DNA from: JAGLOK01 sp963676355
GTDB taxonomy: Bacteria > Bacillota > Clostridia > Christensenellales > UMGS416
NCBI GenBank assembly: GCA_963676355.1
Contig: OY781093.1
Location: 1,612,001 to 1,676,000 of the forward strand
Length of the DNA stretch: 64,000 nucleotides
Reading direction: 5' to 3'
Positions within the stretch are counted from its first letter, which is position 1. Each line of letters starts with the position of its first letter. The notes below the pieces were generated by a model, which did not search any database, was not told where the DNA came from, and saw only the letters and a program-made list of their open reading frames with translations. A program made the translations under genes and the position numbers. Of this stretch, positions 44,456 through 53,914 are shown piece after piece.

Positions 44456-44902
44456 ATGATAGCTGTAGGCTCAGATCAAGCTGCTTTTGAAATGAAAAAG
44501 GAGATTGTTGCATATCTTAAAGAAAAGGGATATGAAGTCAATGATTTAGGCTCATACAATACTGACTCTGTTCATTACCCAGAATTCGGAGAAAAAGTGG
44601 GTGAAGAGGTCGCAGCAGGAAAGGCACAGATGGGAATTGTGCTCTGTGGCACTGGCCTTGGCATCGGCATGGCGGCAGGAAAAGTCCCCGGCATCCGAGC
44701 AGCGGTTTGCACAAATGAATATATGGCTCAAATGGCTCGCCAGCATAACAATGCAAATGTATTGGCACTGGGAGCAAGGGTTATTGGCATCGGCACAGCA
44801 ATTAGTATAGTCGATGCTTTTTTAAAGTATGATTTCCTTGGAGATCGTCATTCAATAAGAGTTAACATGATAAATGAAATAGATAATAAACATAGGAAAT
44901 AG
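44456..44902 (+). CDS. rpiB: Ribose-5-phosphate isomerase B
   Basis: RpiB interconverts ribose 5-phosphate and ribulose 5-phosphate. The 148-residue product has GSDQAAFEMKKEI at the start, DLGSYNTDSVHYPEFG, the catalytic-loop VLCGTGLGIGMAAGKVPGIRAA with the Cys general base, and HNNANVLALGARV. AGGAGG precedes the ATG. It is followed 12 bases on by upp, which joins pentose phosphate and nucleobase salvage. Confidence 0.95.
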   Translation: MIAVGSDQAAFEMKKEIVAYLKEKGYEVNDLGSYNTDSVHYPEFGEKVGEEVAAGKAQMGIVLCGTGLGIGMAAGKVPGIRAAVCTNEYMAQMARQHNNANVLALGARVIGIGTAISIVDAFLKYDFLGDRHSIRVNMINEIDNKHRK

Positions 44903-44914
44903 CAGGAGGAACAA

Positions 44915-45544
44915 ATGGCTAAATTGCACGTATTCGATCATCCTTTGATACAGCACAAACTTACGCTTATCAGGGACAAACAGACAGGTTCTAAGGATTT
45001 CAGGGACTTGGTGGACGAGGTTTCAACTCTCATGGCATATGAGGTTACCCGCGATCTTCCTTTAACTGAAGTTGAGATACAAACTCCTGTTGCCAGAGCA
45101 AAAACCAAGGTTATAACAGGCAAAAAGCTGGGGGTAGTTCCCGTGCTTCGCGCAGGTCTTGGCATGGTGGACGGCATATTAAAGCTTGTTCCGGCAGCAC
45201 GCGTGGGTCACGTTGGCATGTATCGCGATCCAGAGTCACTTAAACCCGTGGAATATTATTGCAAACTTCCACCCGATGTTGAAGAGCGCGAGCTAATAGT
45301 GGTGGATCCCATGCTTGCAACTGGCGGAAGCGTGTGTGCAACAATCTCTTTGCTAAAAGAAAAAGGCTGTAAGAATATAAAGCTTATGTGCCTGATAGCT
45401 GCTCCAGAGGGAATAGAAGCAGTAAGAAACTGCCACTCAGATGTTGATATATACATAGCAGCAGTCGATGAAAAACTCAATGACCACGGCTACATAGTTC
45501 CGGGGTTAGGCGATGCCGGTGACCGTCTTTTCGGCACAAAATAG
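44915..45544 (+). CDS. upp: Uracil phosphoribosyltransferase
   Basis: Upp makes UMP from uracil and PRPP. The 209-residue product shows the family start VFDHPLIQHKLTLIRD, VPVLRAGLGMVDG, the PRPP loop VVDPMLATGGSV and the uracil-binding DHGYIVPGLGDAGDRLFGT end. Length is standard. GGAGG precedes the start, and it is co-transcribed with rpiB. A short hairpin-like stretch after it has no U-run. Confidence 0.97.
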   Translation: MAKLHVFDHPLIQHKLTLIRDKQTGSKDFRDLVDEVSTLMAYEVTRDLPLTEVEIQTPVARAKTKVITGKKLGVVPVLRAGLGMVDGILKLVPAARVGHVGMYRDPESLKPVEYYCKLPPDVEERELIVVDPMLATGGSVCATISLLKEKGCKNIKLMCLIAAPEGIEAVRNCHSDVDIYIAAVDEKLNDHGYIVPGLGDAGDRLFGTK

Positions 45545-46020
45545 CAGCACCTAAAAGTGGCGCAATTTCTGCGCGATGCCATCTGTTGAACATCAGTCAC
45601 GTATCATTTATACGCTCCTTTGTTCAAAGAAGGCCTCCCACAGCCTTGCGACATTTTGCACACTGCTTGGTGCGGATAGCAAGCGCATTTGAGAGAAAAC
45701 AATCTCGTAGCGTCTTACAAATATTTTAAACACTCTAAGTGTTGCAGTCTTGCTACATCTAATGCATTGCTTGACATGGTTTAGTAGGCAAGGCATATGT
45801 TATTAATCAACGGCTATGCGTCATAGATTATAATATTAAATTAACTGCTCTTTATAGCCTTTATCATGAAGAGATGGTTTTTTTGTAAGCGGCAGTGAAT
45901 AAAATCCTGCATAAATGCAACGATATTGAGAAAATTATCGCATTTGTAAAAAGTTTGATATGCGAAAGGTTAACTTTAGTATATAATGTAAACATCCGAT
46001 AGTATTTAAGAGGGACAAAT
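45545..46020. other. Intergenic region between upp and the V-ATPase operon
   Basis: This 476-base gap holds no convincing gene. A 62-codon frame on the minus strand (45608-45796) has a peptide-like tail (SSVQNVARLWEAFFEQRS) that could be a gene scrap or dispersed repeat. TATAAT at 45982 is a likely -10 for the V-ATPase operon; the best -35 match TTGATA is too far (21 bases). AGAGGG is the ribosome site at 46010. Confidence 0.4.
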
Positions 46021-46332
46021 ATGGCAACAGCAATTGATAAGATAAAAGAAGCAGAAAAGAAGGCGGCGGATATCCGTGCCGAGGCTTTGCAAAAGTCGCG
46101 CGATGACATGAGAGCGGCGCTGGAGCAGGTGGCTTTGGAACAGAAAAAGAAAATATCTGATGCTAGACAAGCTCAAAAGGCGCAGCTTGAAGAGGTTGAA
46201 GCCCAAATAGCCAAAGCTCAAAGTTCTTTGAGTGAAGAAAGCCTAAAAGCCAAAGAAGAATTTGTGAAAAACGCTCAGCCCAAGATATCTGGTGCGGCTG
46301 AAATTATAGTTAAAGGAATTTTGGATATTTAA
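46021..46332 (+). CDS. ntpF: V-type ATPase peripheral stalk subunit G/H
   Basis: The 103-residue product is almost entirely coiled coil (KIKEAEKKAADIRAEALQ, then QKAQLEEVEAQIAKAQ), as expected for the stalk subunit that pairs with subunit E and holds the catalytic head still. It opens the operon in the position of ntpF in Enterococcus hirae. The next gene starts directly after its stop. Confidence 0.88.
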   Translation: MATAIDKIKEAEKKAADIRAEALQKSRDDMRAALEQVALEQKKKISDARQAQKAQLEEVEAQIAKAQSSLSEESLKAKEEFVKNAQPKISGAAEIIVKGILDI

Positions 46333-48291
46333 ATGCCTATAGTTAAGCAAAAAAAGGTGACGCTTTATGCATTAAAGCAGGACCGAGCGGCTATAATGGA
46401 AGCTCTGCAAAAGTTCGGCAGAATGCACATAGAGTCAGATCAATCCGAAGATGAGGAAAAAGGTGGTCGCACTGCGACTGAGATTTCAAAAGAGTATGAA
46501 AAGGTTGAATGGGCTATAAAAGAACTCAAGCAGTTTGACGAGCGCAAAAGCGCAATGCTTGCTCCCAAAGACGTCGTTTCATTTTCTCAGCTTGAAAAAA
46601 CATATGCTGAAAGAACACCGCTTATAAAATCGGTGGATTCTTTGCGTTCATTGGAAGATGAGCGTGTTCAGCAAAGCTCAAAACAAATTCGTTTGGAAAA
46701 TGTAATAGAGCACATGAGCCCATGGGTGGGGCTTGATATTCCCGTTGAAACAATTAAAGACACAGATGACTGCGTAATTTCTGCAGGAACTGTGCCTTCA
46801 ACTGAATTTGAAGGATTCATGGAAGATATCGCTCAGATAAACGGCGTGCATGTTGAAAAAGTAATGGCGGACAAAGATGTTATTTATGTGTTTATGGTAT
46901 ATCATATGACAGCTTCAGAGCATATGGTGCCGCTACTATCTCGAGTGGGATATTCTCCATCCAATTTTCAAAACTTTGAGGGAACACCGAAAAAGATAAT
47001 TGTAGAAGTTGAAAAAGAAATCTATGATTTAGAGAAAAAAGAGCGACAGATAATGACTCAAAAGAAGGGTTTTGCAAAAAACCTGGATGAGCTTGAGGAA
47101 CTTCTGGACGCTATGATGATTATAAAGGGACGTCAGGAAAAACAAGAAGGCTCAAGTGAGACGGAATATGTGTTTGTAATAGAAGGATATATACCGGCTC
47201 ATCTGGAGGATGACTTGCGAGCTGTTATAAAAGAAGCCGCAGGCGACCGCGCAGATGTTGAGATAGCAGAGCCTACAAAAGATGATGATGTGCCGACGCT
47301 TTATGAAAACCGCGCGTTTGTGCGTCCTTTTGAAGCGATTACTGACATGTTTGGCAAAAGCAAACCGACGGCAATTGATCCTAATGTGACCATGGCACCG
47401 TTCTTTGCGATATTTTTCGGAATGATGATGTCGGATGCGGGCTACGGCTTGGTAATAGCTGCGCTTGCCTCATTTGCATACTTTAAGACAAAGCCAAGAA
47501 ATGGCGAAGGCAATAAACTTATAAGAGTTATCGCGATAAGCGGAGTGTTTACAATACTTTGGGGTATATGCTATGGCGGATACTTCGGCTTTTCCGTTCC
47601 AAAACTCACACTTTTATTTAATCCGATGGAAGAGCCGATGCTGACACTCGGACTGTGCTTGCTTATGGGTGTTATACACATATTAGTTGGCATGGGAGTA
47701 CGAGCTGCTGCGCTTATAAAGCGCAAGCAGGTGATGGAAGCTGTGTCGCAGCAGTTCACATGGATGGCGTTGATTGCAGGACTTGTAATGTTTGCGCTTC
47801 CGACTCTTGCAGGCTTTGTGGATGCTGAACCTTCAGCACTGTTTCTTTTCCTCAACAAAGTTGGAAAAGTGATGCTGATTGCTGGCTTTGCCGGAATCAT
47901 TCTTCTTGGAGGCTACGGCAAGAAGGGGATTGGCAGGATAGTGGGCGGTGTATCTTCTCTTACAGAAATAACAAGCTATATGAGTGATATTCTAAGCTAT
48001 TCGCGTTTGTTCGGCCTCGGTCTTGCAACAGGCGTTATCGGCATGGTTATAAACACAATGGTGTCAATGATGGCTCAAAACGGAATCTTTGGCATTTTCT
48101 TTGCAGCAATATTATTTGTGGCAGTACATCTGTTTAACATCGCAATCAATGCATTGGGCGCGTATGTTCACTCGTCAAGATTGCAATATGTTGAATATTT
48201 CGGCAAGTTCTTTGAAGATGGCGGAAGAGACTTTAAGCCATTTAAAGTGTCAACAAAGTATCATGAAGTAGTTCCTGATACGGTTAAATAA
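46333..48291 (+). CDS. ntpI: V-type ATPase membrane subunit I (a subunit)
   Basis: The 652-residue product has a cytoplasmic N-terminal half of alpha/beta and coiled-coil structure and a C-terminal half with about eight membrane segments. The ion-channel helices are seen as SDAGYGLVIAALASF, LGLCLLMGVIHILVGMGVRA and ITSYMSDILSYSRLFGLGLATG, the last with the essential Arg opposite the K-ring. Length is typical. It forms the stator channel for the ion path. Confidence 0.95.
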   Translation: MPIVKQKKVTLYALKQDRAAIMEALQKFGRMHIESDQSEDEEKGGRTATEISKEYEKVEWAIKELKQFDERKSAMLAPKDVVSFSQLEKTYAERTPLIKSVDSLRSLEDERVQQSSKQIRLENVIEHMSPWVGLDIPVETIKDTDDCVISAGTVPSTEFEGFMEDIAQINGVHVEKVMADKDVIYVFMVYHMTASEHMVPLLSRVGYSPSNFQNFEGTPKKIIVEVEKEIYDLEKKERQIMTQKKGFAKNLDELEELLDAMMIIKGRQEKQEGSSETEYVFVIEGYIPAHLEDDLRAVIKEAAGDRADVEIAEPTKDDDVPTLYENRAFVRPFEAITDMFGKSKPTAIDPNVTMAPFFAIFFGMMMSDAGYGLVIAALASFAYFKTKPRNGEGNKLIRVIAISGVFTILWGICYGGYFGFSVPKLTLLFNPMEEPMLTLGLCLLMGVIHILVGMGVRAAALIKRKQVMEAVSQQFTWMALIAGLVMFALPTLAGFVDAEPSALFLFLNKVGKVMLIAGFAGIILLGGYGKKGIGRIVGGVSSLTEITSYMSDILSYSRLFGLGLATGVIGMVINTMVSMMAQNGIFGIFFAAILFVAVHLFNIAINALGAYVHSSRLQYVEYFGKFFEDGGRDFKPFKVSTKYHEVVPDTVK

Positions 48292-48361
48292 AGTAAATAG
48301 AGCAGAAATGCTTTAAATTAAATAAGAAATTATGGTTTTTTAATACTAAGGAGGAAATCAC

Positions 48362-48829
48362 ATGGAAATGGGATTGGTTTATGGATTTATAGGTGCTGCT
48401 TTTGCGGCGATAGTGGCGGGCATCGGAAGTGCAGTAGGCGTTTCGATTGCAGGTCAGGCAGCAACAGGCGTTATCGCTGAGGACCCGGACAAGTTTGGTA
48501 AAGTACTGTTACTTCAATTGCTTCCAGGCACACAGGGCATCTACGGATTGGTTGTAGCTCTTATGATTATGCTTAATCTTGGTGTATTTGCAGGAGGCCT
48601 CGTACCAATATCAGCAACAAAAGGAATGATACTTATGGTTGGTGCTATACCTACAGGTGTTGTTGGACTTTTCTCTGCTGTATATCAGGGCAAAGTATCC
48701 GCCGCAGGCATTCAGCTTGTTGGACGCCGTGGTGACCAAAGCGGTCGCGCACTTACAATGAGCGCAATGGTTGAAACATATGCTGTTTTCGCCGTACTTA
48801 TTTCATTGCTTGTAGTATTGCTCGCTTAA
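48362..48829 (+). CDS. ntpK: V-type ATPase proteolipid subunit K with Na+-site residues
   Basis: The 155-residue subunit is a duplicated hairpin with four membrane helices that forms the rotor ring. Residues that bind Na+ in E. hirae NtpK are matched: LPGTQGIYG (Thr57, Gln58, Tyr61), YQGKVSAAG (Gln109) and AMVETYA (Glu138). In E. hirae these are Thr64, Gln65, Tyr68, Gln110 and Glu139. The first hairpin has no acidic ion site, as usual for V-type rings. Na+ rather than H+ coupling is therefore likely. AAGGAGG precedes the start. Confidence 0.95.
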   Translation: MEMGLVYGFIGAAFAAIVAGIGSAVGVSIAGQAATGVIAEDPDKFGKVLLLQLLPGTQGIYGLVVALMIMLNLGVFAGGLVPISATKGMILMVGAIPTGVVGLFSAVYQGKVSAAGIQLVGRRGDQSGRALTMSAMVETYAVFAVLISLLVVLLA

Positions 48830-48852
48830 TTTAAAAGTAAGAAGGGAATACC

Positions 48853-49443
48853 ATGCAGGGTATAGACAAAATAATCGAAAAAATATTAAAAGATGCCGAA
48901 GCTGACGCACAGCAGACTGCCAAGCAGACTCAAAAGCAGGTGGCTGAAATGCGAGCAAAGCATGAAGCTGAGACTGACAAGCAAATCGATGAGATGAAGG
49001 CTGACTACGCACAAAAACGCGAACAGCTTAAAACACGCTCAGCGACTATGGCTGACTTGGAAGAGCGCAGAAATAAGCTTGCTATAAAGCGTGAGCTTGT
49101 TGAAGAGGCTTTTGCAAAGGCAGAAGGCGACTTGCTCAAACTTTCAGAGGGCGAGTATCTTGATTTTATAGAAAAGCTTATGCGCAATTTGGATGAAATG
49201 CGCGGCGATATAATTATCGGCAAAAACGAAAAACGCATTACTGCGGATTTTGTGGATTCTGTGAACTCAAAACTGGACAGTGCTTATTCACTGGCATCCG
49301 ACAAAGGAAACTTTGAGGGCGGTTTCGTCCTTCGCAACGGCAAGGTGGAAACAAATTGTACAGTCTCGATGCTTGTTTCTCAAGCAAAGCGCGGGCTGGA
49401 GCAGAAAGTGGCCGCTGCGCTGTTTGATGAAAGCGGTGCGTAA
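48853..49443 (+). CDS. ntpE: V-type ATPase peripheral stalk subunit E
   Basis: The 196-residue product begins with a long coiled coil (ILKDAEADAQQTAKQTQKQV) and ends in a globular domain with GKNEKRITADFVDSVN and GGFVLRNGKVETN, which is the part that binds the catalytic head. It pairs with the G/H subunit. The following gene begins right after its stop. Confidence 0.92.
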   Translation: MQGIDKIIEKILKDAEADAQQTAKQTQKQVAEMRAKHEAETDKQIDEMKADYAQKREQLKTRSATMADLEERRNKLAIKRELVEEAFAKAEGDLLKLSEGEYLDFIEKLMRNLDEMRGDIIIGKNEKRITADFVDSVNSKLDSAYSLASDKGNFEGGFVLRNGKVETNCTVSMLVSQAKRGLEQKVAAALFDESGA

Positions 49444-50442
49444 ATGAGCTATAAGAGTTCCCATTATGCGGTAAGCAGGGTGAAAATCCTTGAAGGCAAG
49501 CTTATCGATAAAGACAGAATAAACCGTATGATTGAATCTGCGAGCGCGGATGAGGCATATAGGCTTTTGCAGGAATCAGGCTATGGTGCGGCTGTTGATG
49601 CTGGAAGTCCACGCGACTTTGAGCTTTTGATAGACCGCGAGCTTTCAGAGCTTGGCTCTTTTGTGGAGGAAGTGTCGGTGGACACTGAGATTACCGACAT
49701 ACTTTTGATGCGCGCAGACTATAAGAATGCCAAGGCATATCTTAAAATGCGAATGATGTCTGTGGACGTTCAAGAGGCAGTGTCTGAAGCGGGAAAAGTT
49801 CCTACTTCTGAGCTTCGCGAGATGGTGTATCAGATGGACACTTATGGTTTGCCCAAACACTTAGCAGATGCTATAGCAGAAGCTGAGCGCCAGATAGCCA
49901 TAGATCCAAACCCCAGCCGTGTGGACAACATTATGGATAAGTATTACACGCAGTGGGCTGCAAAGACTGCAAAACGCAAAAAAAATGAGTTTTTGACAGA
50001 GCTTTTTATTTGCTGGGCAGATATGAACAACATTCTTTCGCTTCTTCGTGTGCGTGAGATGGCAGCTGATATAAACTTTTTAAAAGATACTTTGCTGGAA
50101 GGCGGAGAGATTAGCCACGAGTATATATTGGACGCATATTCTTTAAATGATGATATGCTGCCGATAAAATTCAAGCATTTCCGCTACGGACATGAGTTGA
50201 TAAATGCAATTGAACGTGCCATTGAGCTTAAAAAGGCATGGAACTTTGAGCATTATATTGAAAACATGTTTTTGGCTCTTGCTAAAAAGCAAAAGCTTAA
50301 AGTGTTCGGTATTGATCCGCTTTTAGGATATATTATCGGAAAGCAGGCAGAAGCTACAGCTGTTCGCATGGTTATGACAGGAAAAATAAACAAGATGCGT
50401 GCGGATGATATAAGGGAAAGGCTGCGTGATTTATATGTATAA
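49444..50442 (+). CDS. ntpC: V-type ATPase central subunit C (d-like)
   Basis: The 332-residue all-helical protein couples the central shaft to the membrane ring. It has YAVSRVKILEGKLIDKDRI at the start, three similar helical bundles, and the end GYIIGKQAEATAVRMVMTGK, which is strongly conserved in NtpC/AtpC proteins. Its last bases overlap the start of the F subunit gene. Confidence 0.93.
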   Translation: MSYKSSHYAVSRVKILEGKLIDKDRINRMIESASADEAYRLLQESGYGAAVDAGSPRDFELLIDRELSELGSFVEEVSVDTEITDILLMRADYKNAKAYLKMRMMSVDVQEAVSEAGKVPTSELREMVYQMDTYGLPKHLADAIAEAERQIAIDPNPSRVDNIMDKYYTQWAAKTAKRKKNEFLTELFICWADMNNILSLLRVREMAADINFLKDTLLEGGEISHEYILDAYSLNDDMLPIKFKHFRYGHELINAIERAIELKKAWNFEHYIENMFLALAKKQKLKVFGIDPLLGYIIGKQAEATAVRMVMTGKINKMRADDIRERLRDLYV

Positions 50443-50752
50443 AATGGGTGTTATAGGAGATCGCGATTCAGCACTCGGCTTTAAAGCCTTGGGGCTTAGC
50501 GTTCACTATGCATATGACGCAGAGCGAGCCAAAAACTTGGTAAATCGCATGGCGCGCGAAAAATATGCAGTGATATTCATAACCGATGTGCTGGCAAAAC
50601 AGATACCAAAGGTGCTAAAGCGTTATAACGCTGAAACAGTGCCTGCTGTTATACCCATCCCGACGAATGCGGGAAGCGACGGTTTTGGTATGGAGATATT
50701 AAACGCCAATGTAGAAAAGGCAGTTGGTGTAAACATATTGCTTAATGAATAG
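50426..50752 (+). CDS. ntpG: V-type ATPase central shaft subunit F
   Basis: The product is about 105-108 residues with the CheY-like F-subunit pattern: MGVIGDRDSALGFKALGLSV, YAVIFITDVLAKQIP and VIPIPTNAGSDGFGMEIL. GTG at 50426 has AAAGG just before it; ATG at 50435 is the other candidate start and fits homologues that begin MYK. It corresponds to ntpG of E. hirae. Confidence 0.92.
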   Translation: MIYMYKMGVIGDRDSALGFKALGLSVHYAYDAERAKNLVNRMAREKYAVIFITDVLAKQIPKVLKRYNAETVPAVIPIPTNAGSDGFGMEILNANVEKAVGVNILLNE

Positions 50753-50772
50753 GTAAGCAAAGGGAGAATAAT

Positions 50773-52539
50773 ATGGCAGGAAGTATAGTAAAAGTATCAG
50801 GTCCGTTGGTCGTTGCAAGCGGCATGGCGGATGTAAAAGTATATGATGTTGTAAGGGTTTCAAAGCAACGTCTTATCGGCGAGGTTATCGAACTTCGTGG
50901 CGACATGGCTTCAATTCAGGTTTATGAAGAAACATCAGGCTTAGGTCCTGGCGAACCTGTTGAGACCACGGGCGCACCCTTGTCTGTGGAACTGGCACCC
51001 GGGCTTATTGAAAGCATTTTTGACGGAATTCAACGTCCGTTGGTTTCAATCATGGAAAAGGCCGGCGACAGAATCGCACGTGGTGTTGAAGTTAATTCTT
51101 TGGATCACGAAAAGATGTGGGATTTTAAGCCGACAGTTAAAGTGGGCGATGAAGTTTCCGGCGGTACTATAATCGGTGAGGTTCAGGAATCATCGGTTGT
51201 AAACCATAAGGTAATGATTCCACCGAATGTCAAAGGCAAGGTCACATGGATATTTGAGGGTGAGGCAAACATTGTAACACCTGTCATAAAGCTTGAAACA
51301 AAAGATGGCGAAGTGGAAATACCAATGCTTCAAAAATGGCCCGTCCGTGTGGGAAGGCCTTATGAAGATAAGATTCCGCCGAGTGAGCCAATGGTTACAG
51401 GACAGCGTGTTATCGACACATTGTTCCCAATATCAAAGGGTGGTGTTGCTGCAGTTCCCGGACCTTTTGGAAGCGGCAAAACAGTTGTTCAGCATCAGCT
51501 TGCAAAATGGGCGGATGCGGACATCATAGTCTATGTTGGCTGCGGAGAGCGCGGAAACGAAATGACTGACGTTTTAATGGAGTTCCCGGAGCTTAAAGAT
51601 CCAAGAACCGGAGAGCCTCTCATGAAGCGCACAGTGCTTATTGCAAATACATCGGATATGCCTGTTGCAGCGCGTGAAGCATCCATTTACACAGGAATTA
51701 CTATCGCTGAATATTTCCGCGATATGGGATATGAAGTTGCTATAATGGCGGACTCAACATCACGCTGGGCTGAAGCTTTGCGCGAGATGTCGGGACGCTT
51801 GGAAGAGATGCCCGGCGAAGAAGGATACCCTGCGTATCTATCCAGCCGCTTGGCTCAATATTATGAACGCGCAGGCATGGTTCAGTGCTTGGGTGGCGAA
51901 CGCCGCGGAGCAATATCTGCTATCGGTGCTGTTTCTCCTCCCGGTGGTGACTTATCTGAGCCTGTTACGCAGAACACTCTTCGTATCGTTAAGGTTTTCT
52001 GGGGACTATCCTCGCGCCTTGCATACGCTCGTCACTTCCCAGCTATTGACTGGCTTCAAAGCTATTCACTATATGTGGACAGACTTGGCTCTTGGTATGA
52101 CGAGAACGTTTCTGAAGATTGGAGCAAACTTCGCACAGAAGCCATGAGGCTTTTGCAAGAAGAAGCAGAACTCCAAGAAGTGGCGCGCTTGGTTGGTGTG
52201 GATGCACTATCCTACCACGACAGAATGACACTTGAAGCTGCACGCTCAATCCGTGAGGACTATCTGCATCAGAATGCTTTCCATGAAGTGGACACATACA
52301 CTTCACTTGAAAAGCAGTATAAGATGCTTAATTTAATAATGGTGTATTACAAGCAGTCACTCGGCGCACTGGATACTGGGGCATTCTTTGATGACTTGGT
52401 TAACCTCCCTGCCCGTGAGAAAATTGGCCGCTCGAAATATTTAACCAATGATGAGCTTGACCAGTTCGACGCCATCGAAAAAGAAATCAGAGACCAATTA
52501 TCCGACTTGGTCGCAGACGGAGGACTTGATGATGCTTAA
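50773..52539 (+). CDS. ntpA: V-type ATPase catalytic subunit A
   Basis: The 588-residue catalytic subunit has the P-loop GPFGSGKTV (about residue 232), the non-homologous insert (FKPTVKVGDEVSGGTI onward), YVGCGERGNEM with the catalytic Glu, MADSTSRWAEALRE, and the C-terminal helical domain. Length is normal. AGGGAG precedes the start. It hydrolyses ATP to drive ion pumping, or runs in reverse. Confidence 0.97.
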   Translation: MAGSIVKVSGPLVVASGMADVKVYDVVRVSKQRLIGEVIELRGDMASIQVYEETSGLGPGEPVETTGAPLSVELAPGLIESIFDGIQRPLVSIMEKAGDRIARGVEVNSLDHEKMWDFKPTVKVGDEVSGGTIIGEVQESSVVNHKVMIPPNVKGKVTWIFEGEANIVTPVIKLETKDGEVEIPMLQKWPVRVGRPYEDKIPPSEPMVTGQRVIDTLFPISKGGVAAVPGPFGSGKTVVQHQLAKWADADIIVYVGCGERGNEMTDVLMEFPELKDPRTGEPLMKRTVLIANTSDMPVAAREASIYTGITIAEYFRDMGYEVAIMADSTSRWAEALREMSGRLEEMPGEEGYPAYLSSRLAQYYERAGMVQCLGGERRGAISAIGAVSPPGGDLSEPVTQNTLRIVKVFWGLSSRLAYARHFPAIDWLQSYSLYVDRLGSWYDENVSEDWSKLRTEAMRLLQEEAELQEVARLVGVDALSYHDRMTLEAARSIREDYLHQNAFHEVDTYTSLEKQYKMLNLIMVYYKQSLGALDTGAFFDDLVNLPAREKIGRSKYLTNDELDQFDAIEKEIRDQLSDLVADGGLDDA

Positions 52540-53911
52540 GGAATATCGCACAATTAGCGAGGTCGTAGGACCTCTTATGCTGGTACAGGAAGTGTCCGGC
52601 GTAACATACAATGAGCTTGTGGAAATCGAGCAGGCGGACGGAACAATCCGTGCCGGCAAAGTGCTTGAAATAAACGGCTCGGATGCTTTGGTTCAGCTTT
52701 TTGAAAGCTCACAGGGCTTGAAAGTCACAGACAGCAAGGTTCGCTTTTTAGGACGCGGAATCGAGCTTGGAGTTTCCCCTGACATTTTGGGACGAGTATT
52801 TGACGGAATGGGACGTCCGATAGATGATGGCCCTGAAATCATTCCCGATTCAAGGCTTGACATAAACGGAACGCCTATGAATCCTGCGGCTCGTAACTAT
52901 CCGTCGGAGTTCATTCAAACAGGAGTATCGGCAATCGACGGGCTAAACACTTTGGTTCGTGGACAAAAACTTCCGGTTTTCTCCGGATCAGGACTTCCGC
53001 ATGCACAGCTTGCAGCGCAGATTGCCCGTCAAGCACAGGTGCTGGGTACTGAATCTGAATTTGCCGTTGTGTTTGCTGCTGTCGGTATCACATATGAAGA
53101 GGCTGATTTCTTTATAAGCGATTTTAAAAAGACAGGCGCTATCGACCGCGCAGTGCTTTTTGTAAACCTTGCTAACGATCCAGCAATTGAGCGTATCGCA
53201 ACTCCGCGTATGGCGCTGACTGCTGCTGAATATCTCGCATTTGAGCTAGGCATGCACGTGCTTGTTATAATGACTGACATCACAAACTACGCCGAAGCTT
53301 TGCGCGAAGTGTCCGCCGCACGTAAGGAAGTTCCCGGACGTCGCGGATATCCCGGATATCTCTACACTGACTTGGCAACACTATATGAGCGTGCCGGAAG
53401 AGTTAAAGGCAAAGAGGGAAGTATCACACAAATTCCAATCCTTACTATGCCTGAAGATGACAAGACTCATCCGATTCCCGACCTTACAGGATATATCACT
53501 GAGGGACAGATTATTCTATCTCGTCAGCTTTATAAAAAAGGCGTTTCTCCTCCAATCGATGTTCTTCCTTCGCTATCTCGTCTTAAAGACAAAGGTATTG
53601 GCGATGGCAAGACAAGAGCCGACCATGCGGATACAATGAACCAGCTGTTTGCAGCCTATGCCCGAGGCAAGGAAGCAAAAGAGCTTGCTGTTATCTTGGG
53701 AGATGCAGCGTTATCTGATGTTGACAAGCTGTATGCTGAATTTGCTGACCGCTTTGAGCAGGAATATGTTTCCCAAGGCTATGAAGCAAACCGCGGCATA
53801 GAAGACACCCTCGCTATCGGCTGGGAACTTCTACAGATTTTGCCGAAATCGGAGCTTAAGCGTATCGGGGATAAGTTCCTTGATAAGTATTACAAAAAAG
53901 AGGAGCAATAG
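52529..53911 (+). CDS. ntpB: V-type ATPase regulatory subunit B
   Basis: The product is about 460 residues. It has the A3B3 fold but a degenerate P-loop (PVFSGSGLPHAQLAAQI), the normal mark of the non-catalytic B subunit. Other features are SEFIQTGVSAIDGLNTL, MTDITNYAEALREVSAARKEVPGRRGYPGYLYTDL and the C-terminal domain. The start is 52529 or 52532, both just after GGAGG at 52519, inside the end of ntpA; the longer frame from 52448 is not credible. Confidence 0.96.
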   Translation: MMLKEYRTISEVVGPLMLVQEVSGVTYNELVEIEQADGTIRAGKVLEINGSDALVQLFESSQGLKVTDSKVRFLGRGIELGVSPDILGRVFDGMGRPIDDGPEIIPDSRLDINGTPMNPAARNYPSEFIQTGVSAIDGLNTLVRGQKLPVFSGSGLPHAQLAAQIARQAQVLGTESEFAVVFAAVGITYEEADFFISDFKKTGAIDRAVLFVNLANDPAIERIATPRMALTAAEYLAFELGMHVLVIMTDITNYAEALREVSAARKEVPGRRGYPGYLYTDLATLYERAGRVKGKEGSITQIPILTMPEDDKTHPIPDLTGYITEGQIILSRQLYKKGVSPPIDVLPSLSRLKDKGIGDGKTRADHADTMNQLFAAYARGKEAKELAVILGDAALSDVDKLYAEFADRFEQEYVSQGYEANRGIEDTLAIGWELLQILPKSELKRIGDKFLDKYYKKEEQ

Positions 53912-53914
53912 CAG

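Noticed and set aside
43839..44513. A 224-residue membrane protein from the full minus-strand frame
   Set aside because: The first 100 residues are antisense to the rpiB promoter and start; only the part from about 44204 is credible.
52448..52528. An N-terminal extension of V-ATPase subunit B
   Set aside because: It lies inside ntpA, has no ribosome site and is not found in family patterns; GGAGG at 52519 fixes the start at 52529-52532.
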